DNA of 27,506 nucleotides from Schoenoplectus triqueter (GCA_964058805.1 CAXKVV010002027.1:1-27506); one strand, 5' to 3'; counted from the stretch's first letter, positions 10,026 to 20,563 are shown. The notes: a model not told the origin generated them from the letters alone. Numbers and translations are program-made.

Positions 10026-11099
10026 GGGTATCGAAAATCTTATTAGTCGCATTTTTACTCGTTTTATTGTGTTTATTATTTTAATTACTTTTATACGTCT
10101 TTTTGATTAACTTGTGTTTATTTATACGCTCTTATATGTTCTTGTCGGGTTTTATCGTTCATTCCTTTTTATGTCATATTTCATCGGTGTTTATATTAAT
10201 GTTCTTATTACTCGTTCCTTTATTATTTCTAACATACATTTAGCGTCAGAATGTCTGATAATTTTGCTCATTATACAACAGGTGAATAAATAACAGCAAG
10301 CACACATTAACAACATAAAATTTCCTTTCATTTGTTGAACTTGGTTACATTTACGATTACATCGGGATCAAAAATAAAAAAATTAATTACAAAATAAAAG
10401 AAAATAGAGAAATTAATTAATATATATTACATTCTAATATTCTTTTTATTTGTATATATTTATTAATTATATTCTTATTCATTATCTTATTATATTCTAA
10501 ATCTTATAATTCATTTCTATTTTATATATTATATTTTTTTAAGTTCAAAATTAAGTTTTACAACAAAATAAATTAAAACAAAATAAAAGAAAAGAAATTA
10601 AACTTAATTTATCTAATTTAAATTAAATATTTTATTTTATTAAACGTGTTGGTGTTTTAATAAACGGGACCATACCATAGTGTCCGTGCATTGGTAACTC
10701 ATAATGGGGACAGACAGGGAATTGAATTATTTCCCATTTTCTTTAGATTTACATATTAGTCCCTGAATACCGCCAACCTTTCAGGACGACTTCCAATTAA
10801 TTAATCACATTTTTAGATTAATCACTTTATTATCTTGAAACTTTTAACTATTGGGCCTTTATTAACATTTACTATCTCTAATTTAGTTTTAAATAAATTA
10901 ATTTTCATTTATTGGCCCAATAGGATTAAGTTGTCTTAAATCCTGATTGTTAGCCATAGGCCTAACTTCCCTTAATTGATCCCCCCTGAAATTCCTAAGT
11001 AATGATTTAAGCCCATATTCAAATTATATCAGCCCATTGTTAAATTTATCCAAGCCACATTTCAACCATCCAGCACAGAATCAAACCCAACAAGAGAAA

Positions 11100-12490
11100 C
11101 AGGCGCAAGTAAAGAGGAAAACCAACAGCACAAGCCATCAAAATAAGCATACAGGAGTCAGGTCAGTGTAGTTCCCATAATAACCAAACAATACCAGCAA
11201 ATCAATATAGGGTCAGATAATATAGAATCTAGTAGAGAACCAGATAACAGATTCAACATCTCCAAACCAGCAATCAATTAAGAGGGTATATCCAGCAACT
11301 AGACAGTACTGGTATAGACCAGTAACAGCATTAAAAAACCCAAACCCGTAATGGAAATAGAGCCAGGTACTAACAGACCAAAGGAATCAGCCAACTTTTA
11401 ATAACTAGCAACCAGATAACAGAGCCCACATATCAGTAAATGTACCAAACAAACCAGACAAGTTTAGGAAACCAGTAAAACATAACTAGTACTGAGCCAG
11501 CCAACAACAACTCAGCAAAACAGCCATAACTCATTAATTCAGCCAAAATGGATCAGCTCAACCAAATCACAAAACAAGCCATTAAACCAGCAAAAAAAAA
11601 GTTTCAATCATAGGTAACAATTCAGAATTTCTACAAAAGCCAACATATCAGATCAGGGCATAAAACCATACAAGCACAAGGGTTAGCATTTACCAGTAAC
11701 CACAGAGAGGTCGGGGCAGTACCACGCTTCACTGGTACCACAATACTAGTACCGACATCAAGCCGAATCAAACTAGCAAACATACCAAAAACTATTAAGG
11801 TGAGCAAGCAACCCATACAACCCAGAAATCAACCAACCAATCAACAAGCAATTCATCATCACAGGAACAAAAAGGAAAAGTCAAGCTAGGGTTTTTATCA
11901 GTATAGGGAATCAGTGTAAACAGTGAGCAAATGGCTGAGCAGGCATAGACCAATGTCAAGGTTGATCTCCTCCCTCCCCGCTTTATAGAGCCTCCAGCCT
12001 ACAACCCTCCTCAAAAATCAAAATTCAATTTTCTCTTACAAGTATAGCACCGTTCTGTGCAAAAATTGAGTCTAAGTCTCAACGCATGAGATAAACCAAG
12101 CTAGAGGGGAGAATGGGAGGCCAGGACGTGGCATATATAGGGGGAGGGGTGGTGCAAAGTGACAGGGGATCGTGCAAGGGTCATGAGAGAGGTGACATGG
12201 GGAGAGAGAGGGGTCGCCAAAGGGCAAAGGTCAAAGCCGAGCAGCACTCGGCTGCTTCGACGTGACAACAAAGGTGAGGGCGATCAGGCGAGAGAGAGAG
12301 AGAGGTGCCGAATCGGGGAAAATCACGAGAGGGAGAAAGAGTGAAAGAGAGAGGTAGGGGTGAGAGCCTCTGCGAGAGTGAGAGAGGGAAAGCCGTCGAT
12401 AATTGATGCCTCACGAGGGGGAGAGACGGTGAGGAGTGTTTGATAGTACGGGGGGGGGGGATTAGACAGAGAGAGAGGGAGTTGACGAAT
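11100..12490. other. CA-rich then GA-rich non-coding stretch
   Basis: 11100-11900 is CA-rich with repeated ACCAG and AACCAGATAACAG-like words and no open frame with a domain. 12150-12480 is dominated by GAGAGA tracts and ends in a ten-base G run near 12450. On the minus strand CCTATATATGCC (about 12130-12141) resembles a TATA box and could belong to the LTR-like repeat or an older element. I see no gene. Confidence 0.5.
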
Positions 12491-12494
12491 TTTT

Positions 12495-12646
12495 ATCTGC
12501 TGCTATAGAGTCTATGATGAGTGGGGCCCACTGAATAAAATATGAAAAAAAATTTCTATTAGTTAAAATCTGAACCGTTTAGATGAAAATGGGTCGTTCA
12601 GATTCTATGGCAGGGCCCTGCTATAGATATGATTATGGCAGCAGAT
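12495..12646. mobile_element. Short MITE-like inverted-repeat element
   Basis: ATCTGCTGC (12495-12503) faces GCAGCAGAT (12638-12646), and GGGGCCCA near 12520 and GGGCCCTGCTATAGA near 12613 extend the inverted symmetry inward. It is about 152 bp with no coding capacity. The words GGGAGTTGAC just outside both ends (about 12478 and 12657) could be a target-like duplication, but they do not abut the tips, so this is tentative. Confidence 0.5.
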
Positions 12647-12649
12647 TTG

Positions 12650-13000
12650 GACTCGGGAGTTGACTGGGATATGGTGAAAGGATTTGGGATCGGGTCAGGC
12701 ACAATGTTTGTGTCTCTCGGTGTGGTTAGTAGTGTTAAGGTCTTCTTTGACCCATTAGAGGATATGGGTTGATACATAAACAGTTACATATCTTTAGTGA
12801 AAGAATTTATGTTTTTGAATTTCTCTGTGATGCATACCATGAGTCGTTTTGTGTGTCTAGCCTGTATTTACTAGCTCATTACCCGATTTCATGTATCCTC
12901 CGGATTTATTCGTTATTAGATATTCATTAGTTTGTAATACTTTATTTAATAATTATATGGTCCATTTTAAATTACTGTTGGTTGGATAAATCTTTATGTT
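12650..13000. other. No gene seen
   Basis: AT-rich DNA without repeats or open frames that I can interpret. It is the left flank of the hAT insertion; the same flank continues at 16833. Confidence 0.5.
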
Positions 13001-13112
13001 AATATTAAGTTTATGCCATCGTGGCATTGTCTATGGTTCATATTAGAGGTTTGAAAAATATTAAGTTTATGCCATCGTGGCATTGTCTATGGTTCATATT
13101 AGAGGTTTGAAA
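13001..13112. repeat. 56-bp tandem duplication spanning the hAT left junction
   Basis: 13001-13056 and 13057-13112 are identical. Each copy holds host flank, the target duplication GTTCATAT (13036-13043 and 13092-13099) and the first 13 bases of the transposon tip TAGAGGTTTGAAA. The duplication therefore happened after insertion. Confidence 0.95.
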
Positions 13113-13230
13113 ACGGGACAGGGCGGGTAAAACCCGATCCGTGTTGGACCCCCGCAGATACGACCCTCACGGATCGGAATGGGTGGGCCACGGGGCGGTC
13201 CGAGTGGGTCATGGCGGGTGAGGCGGATCA
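13113..13230. repeat. GC-rich left subterminal region of the hAT element
   Basis: GC-rich DNA in an otherwise AT-rich element, with GGCGGGT words and the 13-mer GGGGCGGTCCGAG (13192-13204), which recurs in the same orientation in the right subterminal block. In hAT elements such as Ac, short subterminal repeats bind the transposase; that role is inferred here. Confidence 0.6.
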
Positions 13231-13779
13231 TTTTTTTTTCGAAAAAAAAAACGTCAAAAACTCAAAAAAATTCCAGAAAAATTGAAAAAAAAACAGAAAA
13301 TAAAAAAAATAGAAGTTAAAAAAATAATCATAATATTTATATAAATTTTTTAATTTAATCAGTTTTATTAATTATAATTGTTTAAAATAAAATAAAATTT
13401 AAAAGTTCCAAATAATTCTAAAAAATCATAAAAAAAATTTAAACCCAAAAAATTATATCACAATTTTTAAAATAATTATTTTAAACTAATTCGGTTTTAC
13501 ATATTTAATTGTTAAAAAAAAATTTATAAAAATTCTAAGTTATAAAATATTGTTTTTATAATTATTTTGAACATTAATATTTATAAAAATTATAAGTTAC
13601 CCTCCTCCTTAATTCCGGGTTTGGGACCGGCTATGTAAAAAGAACATAGGCGGAGTTCTATTTTTTTTATTAGTAATATTCTTAAAAGATAACTTAACTA
13701 ATAATAAAAAAGTTAAAAAATAGAAGATAAGATTAAAAGAGTTTATAAAAATATACTGAACATCTAGTAATCATCATTC

Positions 13780-15877
13780 AAGTACCATAAGTCGTTGTCT
13801 TCAACGTTAATATCACATGCACCAAATCTTCATCCGCCCGCAACTCACTTAGCAACCCAGACGCACTATTACTTCTATTAGGATTAAAAAACATGCATAA
13901 TACGAGTGAGTAAACTATGTAATAAATAATATAAATAAATTTATTTTTCTATGTGTACCTCATGTTTTGACCGGATGAAGAAGCTTGATTGATATTTCAT
14001 CAGGAGTTGTAAATATTGAACATATCTTCTAATAGGCTAGACACACGAGCTTCCTCCTCAGTGTAAGGTAGACGTAGATTATTCTTATATCTTTGAAACA
14101 TCAGTATAGTATACTTCTTCTTGAATGACGGATGGAGACAACTTGCGATAATGGTCACCGCGGGTACTTCTTTCCAATATTTGAGGATTTATCTTTCATT
14201 GCTTGTAAGATTGAAACAAGAGAAGTGTTGAGATTTTCCGCATCTTCCATCTCACGATAAACTTTACAGAGGAAAACAAATAAAAAGTTATGAAATAGAA
14301 AATAATAATAAATTATAGAATTAACTAAATTTCAAAGATATAATTTACCTTAGAAATTATATATAGATATGCTGAAGCAACTCATGTGCGGACGGTGAAT
14401 ATGAGCAAGAAAGTTTTACGGTTGCATTGAAAAAGGCATGTAGGAATTTTTTTAGTAACTCAAGTTGGCTCCATTCTCCCTCGGAGAGTAACAATCGAGG
14501 GCTCTCGGTTGAGTTATTCAAGATCTCGGTTATGGCACGCTTGTAAGGAAAACAACGATGGAACATTCGATATGTTGAATTTCATCGGGTGTCTACATCC
14601 CATGGTACTCTTAAGTTGCTCAAGTTTAACCGCTCACATAAAGCATGAAATTATTGTTTTCTTACATTATTTGAATAAATATGATGAAAACTATTTTTTA
14701 ATTTCATAATTAATGGATCAACACCGGGTGTTTTAATACCCGCCTTGACGGTAAGGTGAAGAATATGACAAGTACATTTTTGATGAAACATTTTTCCATC
14801 CATAATAGGATTTAGTGAACGAGTAAAAAAGTCAATTGATATTATATTATTACTTGCATTATCAAATGAAATTGAAAAAAGTTTATTTTCTAAATCTCTT
14901 TTTAAGTTGTACTCTTTTAAAACATTTATAATAGATTGATAAATGATTTGTGCAGTGTGCGAAAAATCTATGGTACGAAAACTTAGGACTCTTTTTTGTA
15001 ACAACCAATTATCATCAATATAATGTGTTGTAATACAAGAATAACTAAGACCATGTTTACCAGCAGTCCAAATATCAGATGTAATGGAAATTTTATAGTT
15101 GGCATATCCAAATATTGCTAATAATTCATTTTTACGTTCACAATATTTTTTTTAATCTCATTAACCATTTCTGTGGTGGATTCTTTTATACGATGGTTGG
15201 GCACACCCGCGTATAACCAATCGAGCAAAACTTAAACAATTATCCATACTTATCAGTTGTTCTTTATGTGCAATATATCGGGCAAACTCACTTAGCATTT
15301 TTTTCCCATCATATCTTTGGTGGATTCTACTACCATCCGAATTTATCACACTTTGGACGAAACAGTTGTCTGCATGTTCTTGTGGTTCCTCATTTTTTAG
15401 TAAGTGTTTATTAGCATGTTTTTTAAAGCTACTTAGATTGTTTGACTTAATATATCGGTAATTTACCTTATAATTTTTAACTTTGCACTTCACACTGATT
15501 AAGACACCGCTCGCATCCTTAGTCATTTCATAAAAATGCCACCAAGGTGCGTCATAGGTTGGGATAAATGGTCTCTTCCTCTTTCCTGCGGGTTCAGCTT
15601 CCATTGGTGAATGCGGTACACTAGGATTTGGAGTTTCTACCACAGAGGAGGGTGGTGTCAGAACATGTGGCTGGAGTTCTTCGATTATTTCATGTTGAGT
15701 AAATGTTTGTTGAGATTGAGGTTGAGATTGATAGTTAAGATTTTGTGGTAGTGGAAGGTTATCATGTCGACGATAGACCGGTTCGGAATAACTTGCATTC
15801 GGATCTGGATAATAATCTTCATCAAAAATCTCCACACTAAACTGATGAATAAAATCATCAACGGGATGATTTGCCAT
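13780..15877 (-). pseudogene. hAT transposase, broken
   Basis: The product would be a hAT transposase that cuts and joins the element ends. From 15877 to 15161 an open frame of 238 codons carries an N-terminal low-complexity part, then a degenerate BED-type zinc-finger region (residues about 100-165; the second Cys of the usual CxxC looks lost), then the conserved helix ending near RLVIRGCAQPSYK. A frameshift near 15184 and another in the A8 run at 15147-15154 lead to SDIWTAGKHGLSY and then LSFRTID, FDNASNN and CHILHLTVK, all typical of the hAT catalytic region. In-frame stops follow at 14651-14653 and at 14582-14584, where the conserved Trp of TRWNST is TGA. Remnants continue past intron-like gaps to about 13780. 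No C-terminal dimerisation domain is seen. Identity is firm and function is lost. Confidence 0.92.
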
Positions 15878-15879
15878 TT

Positions 15880-16155
15880 CTAGAAAAAAATCAAAAAGTT
15901 ATAAGTGAAAATGAATTTAACGTAATGTAAATGAATTAAAACTAAAAATAAAATAAAACTACAAATAAAAAAAAGAATTTAACGTAATATAAATGAATTA
16001 AAACTACAAATAAAATAAAACTATAAATAAAAAAATGAATTTAACGTAATATAAATGAATTAAAACAACAAATAAAATAAAAATGAATTTAACGTAATGT
16101 AAATGAATTAAAACTACAAATAAAATAAAACTACAAATAAATATAAAAAACTAAC
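15880..16155 (-). other. Candidate 5' leader intron of the hAT transposase
   Basis: On the minus strand GGAG is followed by GTTAGT (16150-16155), and a pyrimidine run ends in CTAG two bases before the transposase ATG at 15877. These borders fit a plant intron of about 276 bp. Leader introns are known in some plant hAT transposase genes. No transcript evidence is available. Confidence 0.4.
15910..16140. repeat. AT-rich tandem repeat, about four units of 50-65 bp
   Basis: The words GAATTTAACGTAAT(A/G)TAAA and TGAATTAAAAC(T/A)ACAAA recur four times with small deletions. The array fills the candidate leader intron of the transposase. Confidence 0.85.
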
Positions 16156-16376
16156 CTCCAAGCGGTATATGGGAAATTTGACAAAACTTTCACTTCTTGT
16201 CCAATAAAAAATAAATAACAATACTAGAACTAATTTTTAATTGAAATAATATACTAGAACTATTTTTTAATAAAATTATGGAAAATTGAGTATATGAGGA
16301 ATTGAGAATGAGAGCTTAAATGAGAGAGAGAATGATTGAATATTTTGTGTGATTTTGGATGAAAATTGGAGTGGGT

Positions 16377-16384
16377 ATTTATAG
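16377..16384 (-). promoter_or_regulatory. TATA box of the hAT transposase
   Basis: CTATAAATACCC on the minus strand lies just inside the GC-rich right end. It is followed by a CT-rich leader (about 16280-16350 on the minus strand) and then by the candidate leader intron and the transposase start. Position and orientation fit a transposase promoter. Confidence 0.6.
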
Positions 16385-16529
16385 ATATTAATTTGTATTT
16401 TTTTTTGGAATTTTTCTGTCATTTATTTTTATTTTTTGATTAAATTTAAGTATAATGGATTTGATATAAAGTGGGTTGGATTTGAAATAAAATGGGTTTG
16501 ATTTGAAATAAAGTCCATTATTCCATTGG

Positions 16530-16800
16530 GTTAAGGGTTCGGGTAGCACGGGTATAGGTAGCACGGGCCGGGTCTGGGTGAGCGCGGGTTTACCGGCTGG
16601 GTCCGGGTGGCGGGTTTGGGTCCGGGTGAGCTCGGGGCGGGTGAGCGCGGGTCACGGGTGAGAGCGGGACGGGTTTGACGGTTCCATTTTCAATTTTTTA
16701 GACCCGACCCTTACTAGGACCGGACCATTAGCGGGTCCGGGTCTACCCGGGGCGGTCCGAGACGGGTGAGAGGCACAGATTTGCACGGGGCAGATCTACC
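16530..16800. repeat. GC-rich right subterminal region of the hAT element
   Basis: About 14 copies of CGGGT, usually as GCGGGT, CCGGGT or ACGGGT, all in one orientation within about 250 bp, plus GGGGCGGTCCGAG at 16749-16761 shared with the left end. The left block has only about two such words, so the two ends are strongly unequal. Confidence 0.75.
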
Positions 16801-16832
16801 CACACAAATTTTTTCAAACCTCTAGTTCATAT

Positions 16833-17518
16833 TATTTATGTTATATGTATATATACTTATTTTTCACATATTTATTTGTCATCATTGTTATAGTAAAATT
16901 TCATAATAATACATTCGTCTTTTAAGATGTTTAAATCCAATTTGAAATTTATTCATTTTGTTCTATTCTATTTCATGTGAGTATGATGCTAAGTTGTCTT
17001 AATTGAATTTTGTGTTTTTTATTAAATCGGCATTTATTATTTTAATAACACTTTAGCAATTCATTCATTAATTATATACCTCACATTTATATGTGATTTT
17101 AGATATAACTATTTCATAAAGTTTTAATTTGATCTTTGGGGTCTTGTTTTATCTTTTTATATACATTTATTTGTTGTTATATACGTAGTACATCGCCTTG
17201 TTAAGTTTTGATTTTTATTTATTTATCATAGTTATATCTTAGATTATTTATCAATTTATGTATTTATTTTCTTAATTATTTATATCAGACTATTCATTTA
17301 ATTAAAATTATGCCGCCCGTAATTATTTATTTGGTTACTATTATTCTGGACTTTATTTATATCATTGTCAGTTTTTTGATGTTATTCAAATTTATTAAGT
17401 CCCAAATCTGGGGTGATTTATTATTTATTTCGAATTTAAAGCTTATCGTTCTTTAATTATTAATTTAAAGCTTATCTAGTTATCTAAGTCATCAATAAAT
17501 AATTAATTCCTTATAATT
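16833..17518. other. AT-rich stretch, no gene seen
   Basis: Continuation of the hAT target flank up to the end of the inverted R1 copy. AT-rich, no long frames, no repeats that I recognise. Confidence 0.5.
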
Positions 17519-17894
17519 GTGCGACCATTTTTCGCGCGCTCCGCACCGCCGGATTGTGGCGATGGATGCGGAAGAAGGACACTGAGATCCCTCGTGAACG
17601 TGCACTTTCTTGGTGTCGACGCCGGCTGGTGCCGCCGTCTTAGGCTTGTAGGAATGCACATTTAGGGGGTTTTTAGTGATTGTGAGTTTTTATAGATTCC
17701 GGTGGGCGCAAGCCCCCACCGTTAATTACCCTGGGCTGTTAACCCTGAGGAACCTCTAGATCTTGAAAGGGGGAAGTAAATAGTATAGCTAAATAATAGT
17801 CAAGTGGTCGCGTACCCTCATGATCGGGGATCATTAGGGCATCCTGGATTCGCAAGAAGGTTGATCCAGTGAGATACGGGATGAAAGACGAACC
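17519..17894 (-). repeat. Dispersed repeat R1, inverted partial copy
   Basis: Reverse complement of 6628 back to the hairpin array: TGTGCGACC start, GGCGATGGATGCGGAAGAAGG, GGAATGCACATTTAG, TTAATTACCCTGGGC and finally GAAAGACGAAC, where identity with the arm of an R1 hairpin (as at 6170-6184) stops abruptly at the copia LTR. This fixes the copia left end independently. The rest of this R1 copy is not seen on the other side. Confidence 0.8.
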
Positions 17895-18927
17895 TGTTAG
17901 TTTGTAATAATCTTGAAGTCAATAATACGATAAATTTGTTATATAAAGCTTTGTTCATGAATTGGATATTTAAACGATATTTTGTTTCCTTGAGTATTAT
18001 TGAATTTATGAATCATTCCGAGTTCATGACTGGAATTGTGAAACTTCATAATATAGAATATACTCTTAAAAGTCACTAACCAAGGTAATTAGCAGGAACA
18101 CTAATTAACCGTTATCAGGTTAGTATGTGGATTAAATGATGGTCAAGTTTTACAGACCATAGACAAAAGTTGTCATTTTAATCACATAAATAGATGTTCT
18201 AGGAACATCGTATTTGATAGACCCCGAATGAAACATTAAATGGAATTGTGTTCGTGTCATTAATGTTTTCGTTCAGTATTAAATTCTAAAGTATGAGGTA
18301 TTCATTTTTCCTACATAAGATATGTATGTGTGTGATTTCTACCAAACGTTATCCGTAAAAGGTGGCTATAAAGGTAGCTCTTCGGTATACATAACTTATG
18401 CGGAGGAAGAGATGGTTTGCCAAAAGTACTATTGTCCCTCATATTTCTATATGAGTTATAGCATCACTGGGCCCCTTGATAGAGTAAGATTATCTGCTAG
18501 CAGTATAATTACAAGAGTAATTATATTTGATATTTTACTCAGGATCAAGAAAAGATTAAGTTTGCAAGGATGACACATACCTACCTTGAAACTGATCTGA
18601 TAGCTATGAGACAAAAGAATTAAACACAAGTAAATAGTTTACTGGATCATGATATTGTACAGTACATCATCATCTGTGTAATTGGATGGTCATAGTGCAT
18701 TCTGCCAGATGCCTCCTATGATTATAGAAGTTAAAACGGTTTTAACTCTATTTACCAACATAACACGGATCCTGTCGGGTCACACCGTATAGGAGTTAAT
18801 CGGAGAATCTTATTGATTAATTATAAATTGTTTATAATTAATAATAAGATGGTTATAATTAATTATATATGATATAATTATATTTGTCATAGAGATGACA
18901 AGAAGCAAAAATCAGATTGAATTTATA

Positions 18928-18942
18928 ACGTGTTGGACACGT
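18928..18942. promoter_or_regulatory. ACGTGT-TGG-ACACGT inverted site in U3
   Basis: Six-base arms form a perfect inverted repeat of ACGTG cores, the core of plant G-box and ABRE sites, about 400 bp upstream of the TATA box. Binding is inferred. Confidence 0.4.
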
Positions 18943-19054
18943 CGTATAAATTCGCCGAAACAACAACCGAGAAAAATATAATTGTAGATGACAATTATAT
19001 ATATATTTGATTTGGATTTTAAATGTTAATTATGGATTTGAATTATGGGCCAAA

Positions 19055-19159
19055 AGCCCATTAATAATTAAAGCCTTAATTAATAATTAAAAGCCCAAAA
19101 TCAGAAAAGCCCAAAATCCAAAAGCCCAAGGGTATTTCGGTAATTTGGCCAAAAGCCCA
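19055..19159 (+). promoter_or_regulatory. Five AGCCCA (site II / TCP-type) boxes in U3
   Basis: AGCCCA occurs at 19055, 19092, 19108, 19123 and 19154, mostly as AAAAGCCCA. This is the complement of the plant site II motif TGGGCT, found upstream of genes active in dividing cells. The cluster sits 180-280 bp upstream of the TATA box. Confidence 0.5.
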
Positions 19160-19188
19160 ATGGCAAACTTGTAAATTTGGACCTTAGA

Positions 19189-19295
19189 TGACATCATCCA
19201 TGACATCATATATGACATCATCCATGACATCATCCATGACATCATATATGACATCATCCATGACATCATATATGACATCATCCATGACATCATCC
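19189..19295 (+). promoter_or_regulatory. Nine-unit 12-bp array (TGACATCATCCA / TGACATCATATA) in U3
   Basis: Nine units in exact 12-bp register, the order of the CCA and ATA variants being C-A-C-C-A-C-A-C-C. Each unit holds TGACATCA, one base from the bZIP palindrome TGACGTCA. The array ends 39 bp before the TATA box. It looks like a repeated enhancer. A methionine-rich minus-strand frame across it is an artefact. Confidence 0.85.
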
Positions 19296-19334
19296 TCAAG
19301 GGTATTTTGGTAATTTTGCAATCCCAAATTTGGC

Positions 19335-19342
19335 TATAAATA
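19335..19342 (+). promoter_or_regulatory. TATA box of the copia LTR
   Basis: CTATAAATAGAGG, followed about 30 bp later by a GAGAGAGAAAA leader. It defines the U3/R border near 19365 and lies directly downstream of the 12-bp array. Confidence 0.8.
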
Positions 19343-19762
19343 GAGGGGTGGGGTGAGAGAGAAAATTCCACCAAATCAGTTCTACTTTCTCTCTCCCGGT
19401 ATACGGTTGTTTCAGAATTCACGGGATCGGTGAATAGTGTTTTTACGAAAGTTGCGGTATTTCTGCACATTTGTGAAACAGAATTACTGCGAGTCGTGAA
19501 TAGTACTATTTCTTCTTTTTCTCGGGTGAATAGTGTTTTTGCGAAAAACCGCGATTTACAGTATTTCTGGCAAAAGAAATAAGCCGCTCTCTGGTTAGTC
19601 CTGGTGGATAACCTACAGAGGCATCAGACGTTTGGTGCTCCGAGACAAGCCGATTTTCATTCCAATTGAAATTTGGAAGCGAGGTATAACATCTTATGTT
19701 AATCTATTTAATTGTTAAGTAGATTAATATTTTAGAAATCAATCATGGAGTAGATCAATAAA

Positions 19763-19909
19763 GGTTTAAAGAGGTGTGTATCTCTCGGTAATCATCCGAC
19801 ACATCACTTTAACCCTAAGCTTAAGTTAGAAGTAAAATAATATTTTACCGTCTTTTGTAAAGGATTAAATGTCTGTAACTCTCGGTTATTATCCGACATA
19901 CTTTAATCC
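19763..19909 (+). repeat. Pair of U5 stem-loops with constant loop and co-varying stems
   Basis: Hairpin one (19763-19814) pairs GGTTTAAAG and TGTGT with ACACA and CTTTAACC. Hairpin two (19862-19909) pairs GGATTAAA and ATGTC with GACAT and TTTAATCC. The loops share CTCTCGGT.AT.ATCCG. Stem bases differ between the copies but remain paired. Confidence 0.7.
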
Positions 19910-19996
19910 CTAACTTAAGTAGAAGTAAAATTTTTGTTCTACGGTCTTTCCGCAGCTTGAGCATTAACGGGATTTGGGCATTCCGAATCCCTACAG

Positions 19997-20008
19997 TGGT
20001 ATCAGAGC
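19997..20008 (+). other. Primer-binding site (initiator Met-tRNA type)
   Basis: TGGTATCAGAGC, complementary to the 3' end of plant initiator methionine tRNA, starts one base after the LTR end ACA. It primes minus-strand DNA synthesis in most plant copia elements. Confidence 0.93.
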
Positions 20009-20307
20009 AAAGGCTCTCCCGCTGATTGATTTTCTATAAGGTTATATCTTATGCAAATAAGATGCGTATACCCCGTATCGGTTTAATTCTTAGATTTGCA
20101 GCTTAAAGTCCAAACCAAATAAAATTGGATTTTCTTGGTTCGGCTCTGTCGACTAAGAAAGTTAAATTTGATTTAAGCTTTCTTTATACTTTCTTTACGC
20201 TTTCTTTTCGAAAACTTTCGATTGTGTTAAAGTATATCTAAAAATGTGATGAAGCAATAAAGTACCTAAGTAAGAGCTGTTGATCTCCACACATAAAAGA
20301 TAAGGTG

Positions 20308-20404
20308 ATGTCAAAGAAAGATGAGAAGTGGATACCTTCGGTATTCTTTCTGACATGCCCTTTTACGTGTCCTGATAACTGGCCCAAAAGGAACTTTGTC
20401 ACGT
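20308..20404 (+). other. Leader module L1: stem-loop and potential pseudoknot
   Basis: ATGTCA plus GAAAGA (20308-20321) pair with TCTTTC plus TGACAT (20345-20356). Directly after, CCTTTT (20359-20364) pairs with AAAAGG (20386-20391), and ACGTG (20365-20369) with CACGT (20400-20404). The order 1-2-1'-2' is that of an H-type pseudoknot. Confidence 0.5.
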
Positions 20405-20563
20405 TACCAAATTATTTTTGCGCTTTCGAAGCATGGCAAATGTAACTCTTTTGCTTTTTCGAAAACTTTTGGTTATGAGAAGTATATCTATGAATGTGAT
20501 GAAGCAATAAAGTACCTGAGTAAGAGCTGTTGATCTCCACACCCGAAAGAGATGGTTCTGTCT

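Larger units (their letters stand above)
7145..12490 (-). mobile_element. LTR-like repeat, copy B, with inserted MITEs
   Basis: It begins TGTCACACCCC directly after TCTAG and matches copy A through about 11100. It differs by insertion of two fold-back elements (7793-8652) at a place that is a short AT-rich stretch in copy A (about 2520-2570), and by an extra segment near 9800-9880. Beyond 11100 the sequence is CA-rich, then GA-rich (12150-12480), with no gene; homology to copy A is no longer clear, so the right end is a guess. The minus-strand TATA box and the hairpin pair are kept. No internal protein-coding region is attached. Confidence 0.55.
13100..16824 (-). mobile_element. hAT-superfamily DNA transposon (3,725 bp)
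   Basis: Perfect 14-bp terminal inverted repeats, TAGAGGTTTGAAAA at 13100-13113 and its complement at 16811-16824, are flanked by the 8-bp direct duplication GTTCATAT (13092-13099 and 16825-16832). Eight-base duplications and TA(G)-type tips are hallmarks of hAT elements. Inside are GC-rich subterminal blocks and a broken transposase on the minus strand with its own TATA box at the right end. The element is intact at its ends but not autonomous. Confidence 0.95.
17895..19995 (+). repeat. 5' LTR of the copia element (about 2.1 kb)
   Basis: Left border set by the break in R1 homology and by TGT; right border by ACA one base before the primer-binding site. U3 holds five AGCCCA boxes, a nine-unit TGACATCA array and a TATA box at 19335. 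R and U5 cover the last 630 bp or so and contain GTGAATAGTGTTTTT twice (about 19432 and 19527) and a pair of stem-loops. An 83-codon frame at 18322-18573 has no domain and is not called. Confidence 0.82.

Noticed and set aside
12159..12414. Open frames on both strands in the GA-rich stretch
   Set aside because: Low-complexity GAGAGA composition explains them.
1954..12490. Reading copies A and B as the two LTRs of one complete element
   Set aside because: Copy B starts immediately after the tail of copy A with no internal gag-pol between them, and the termini do not pair with a shared 5-bp duplication.
18322..18573. 83-codon plus-strand frame within the copia U3
   Set aside because: No recognisable domain; it sits inside an LTR upstream of the TATA box.
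19087..19470. 127-codon minus-strand frame with repeated Met-Met-Ser-Trp/Tyr
   Set aside because: An artefact of the 12-bp TGACATCA array, which keeps frame because 12 is a multiple of three; it lies inside the copia LTR.
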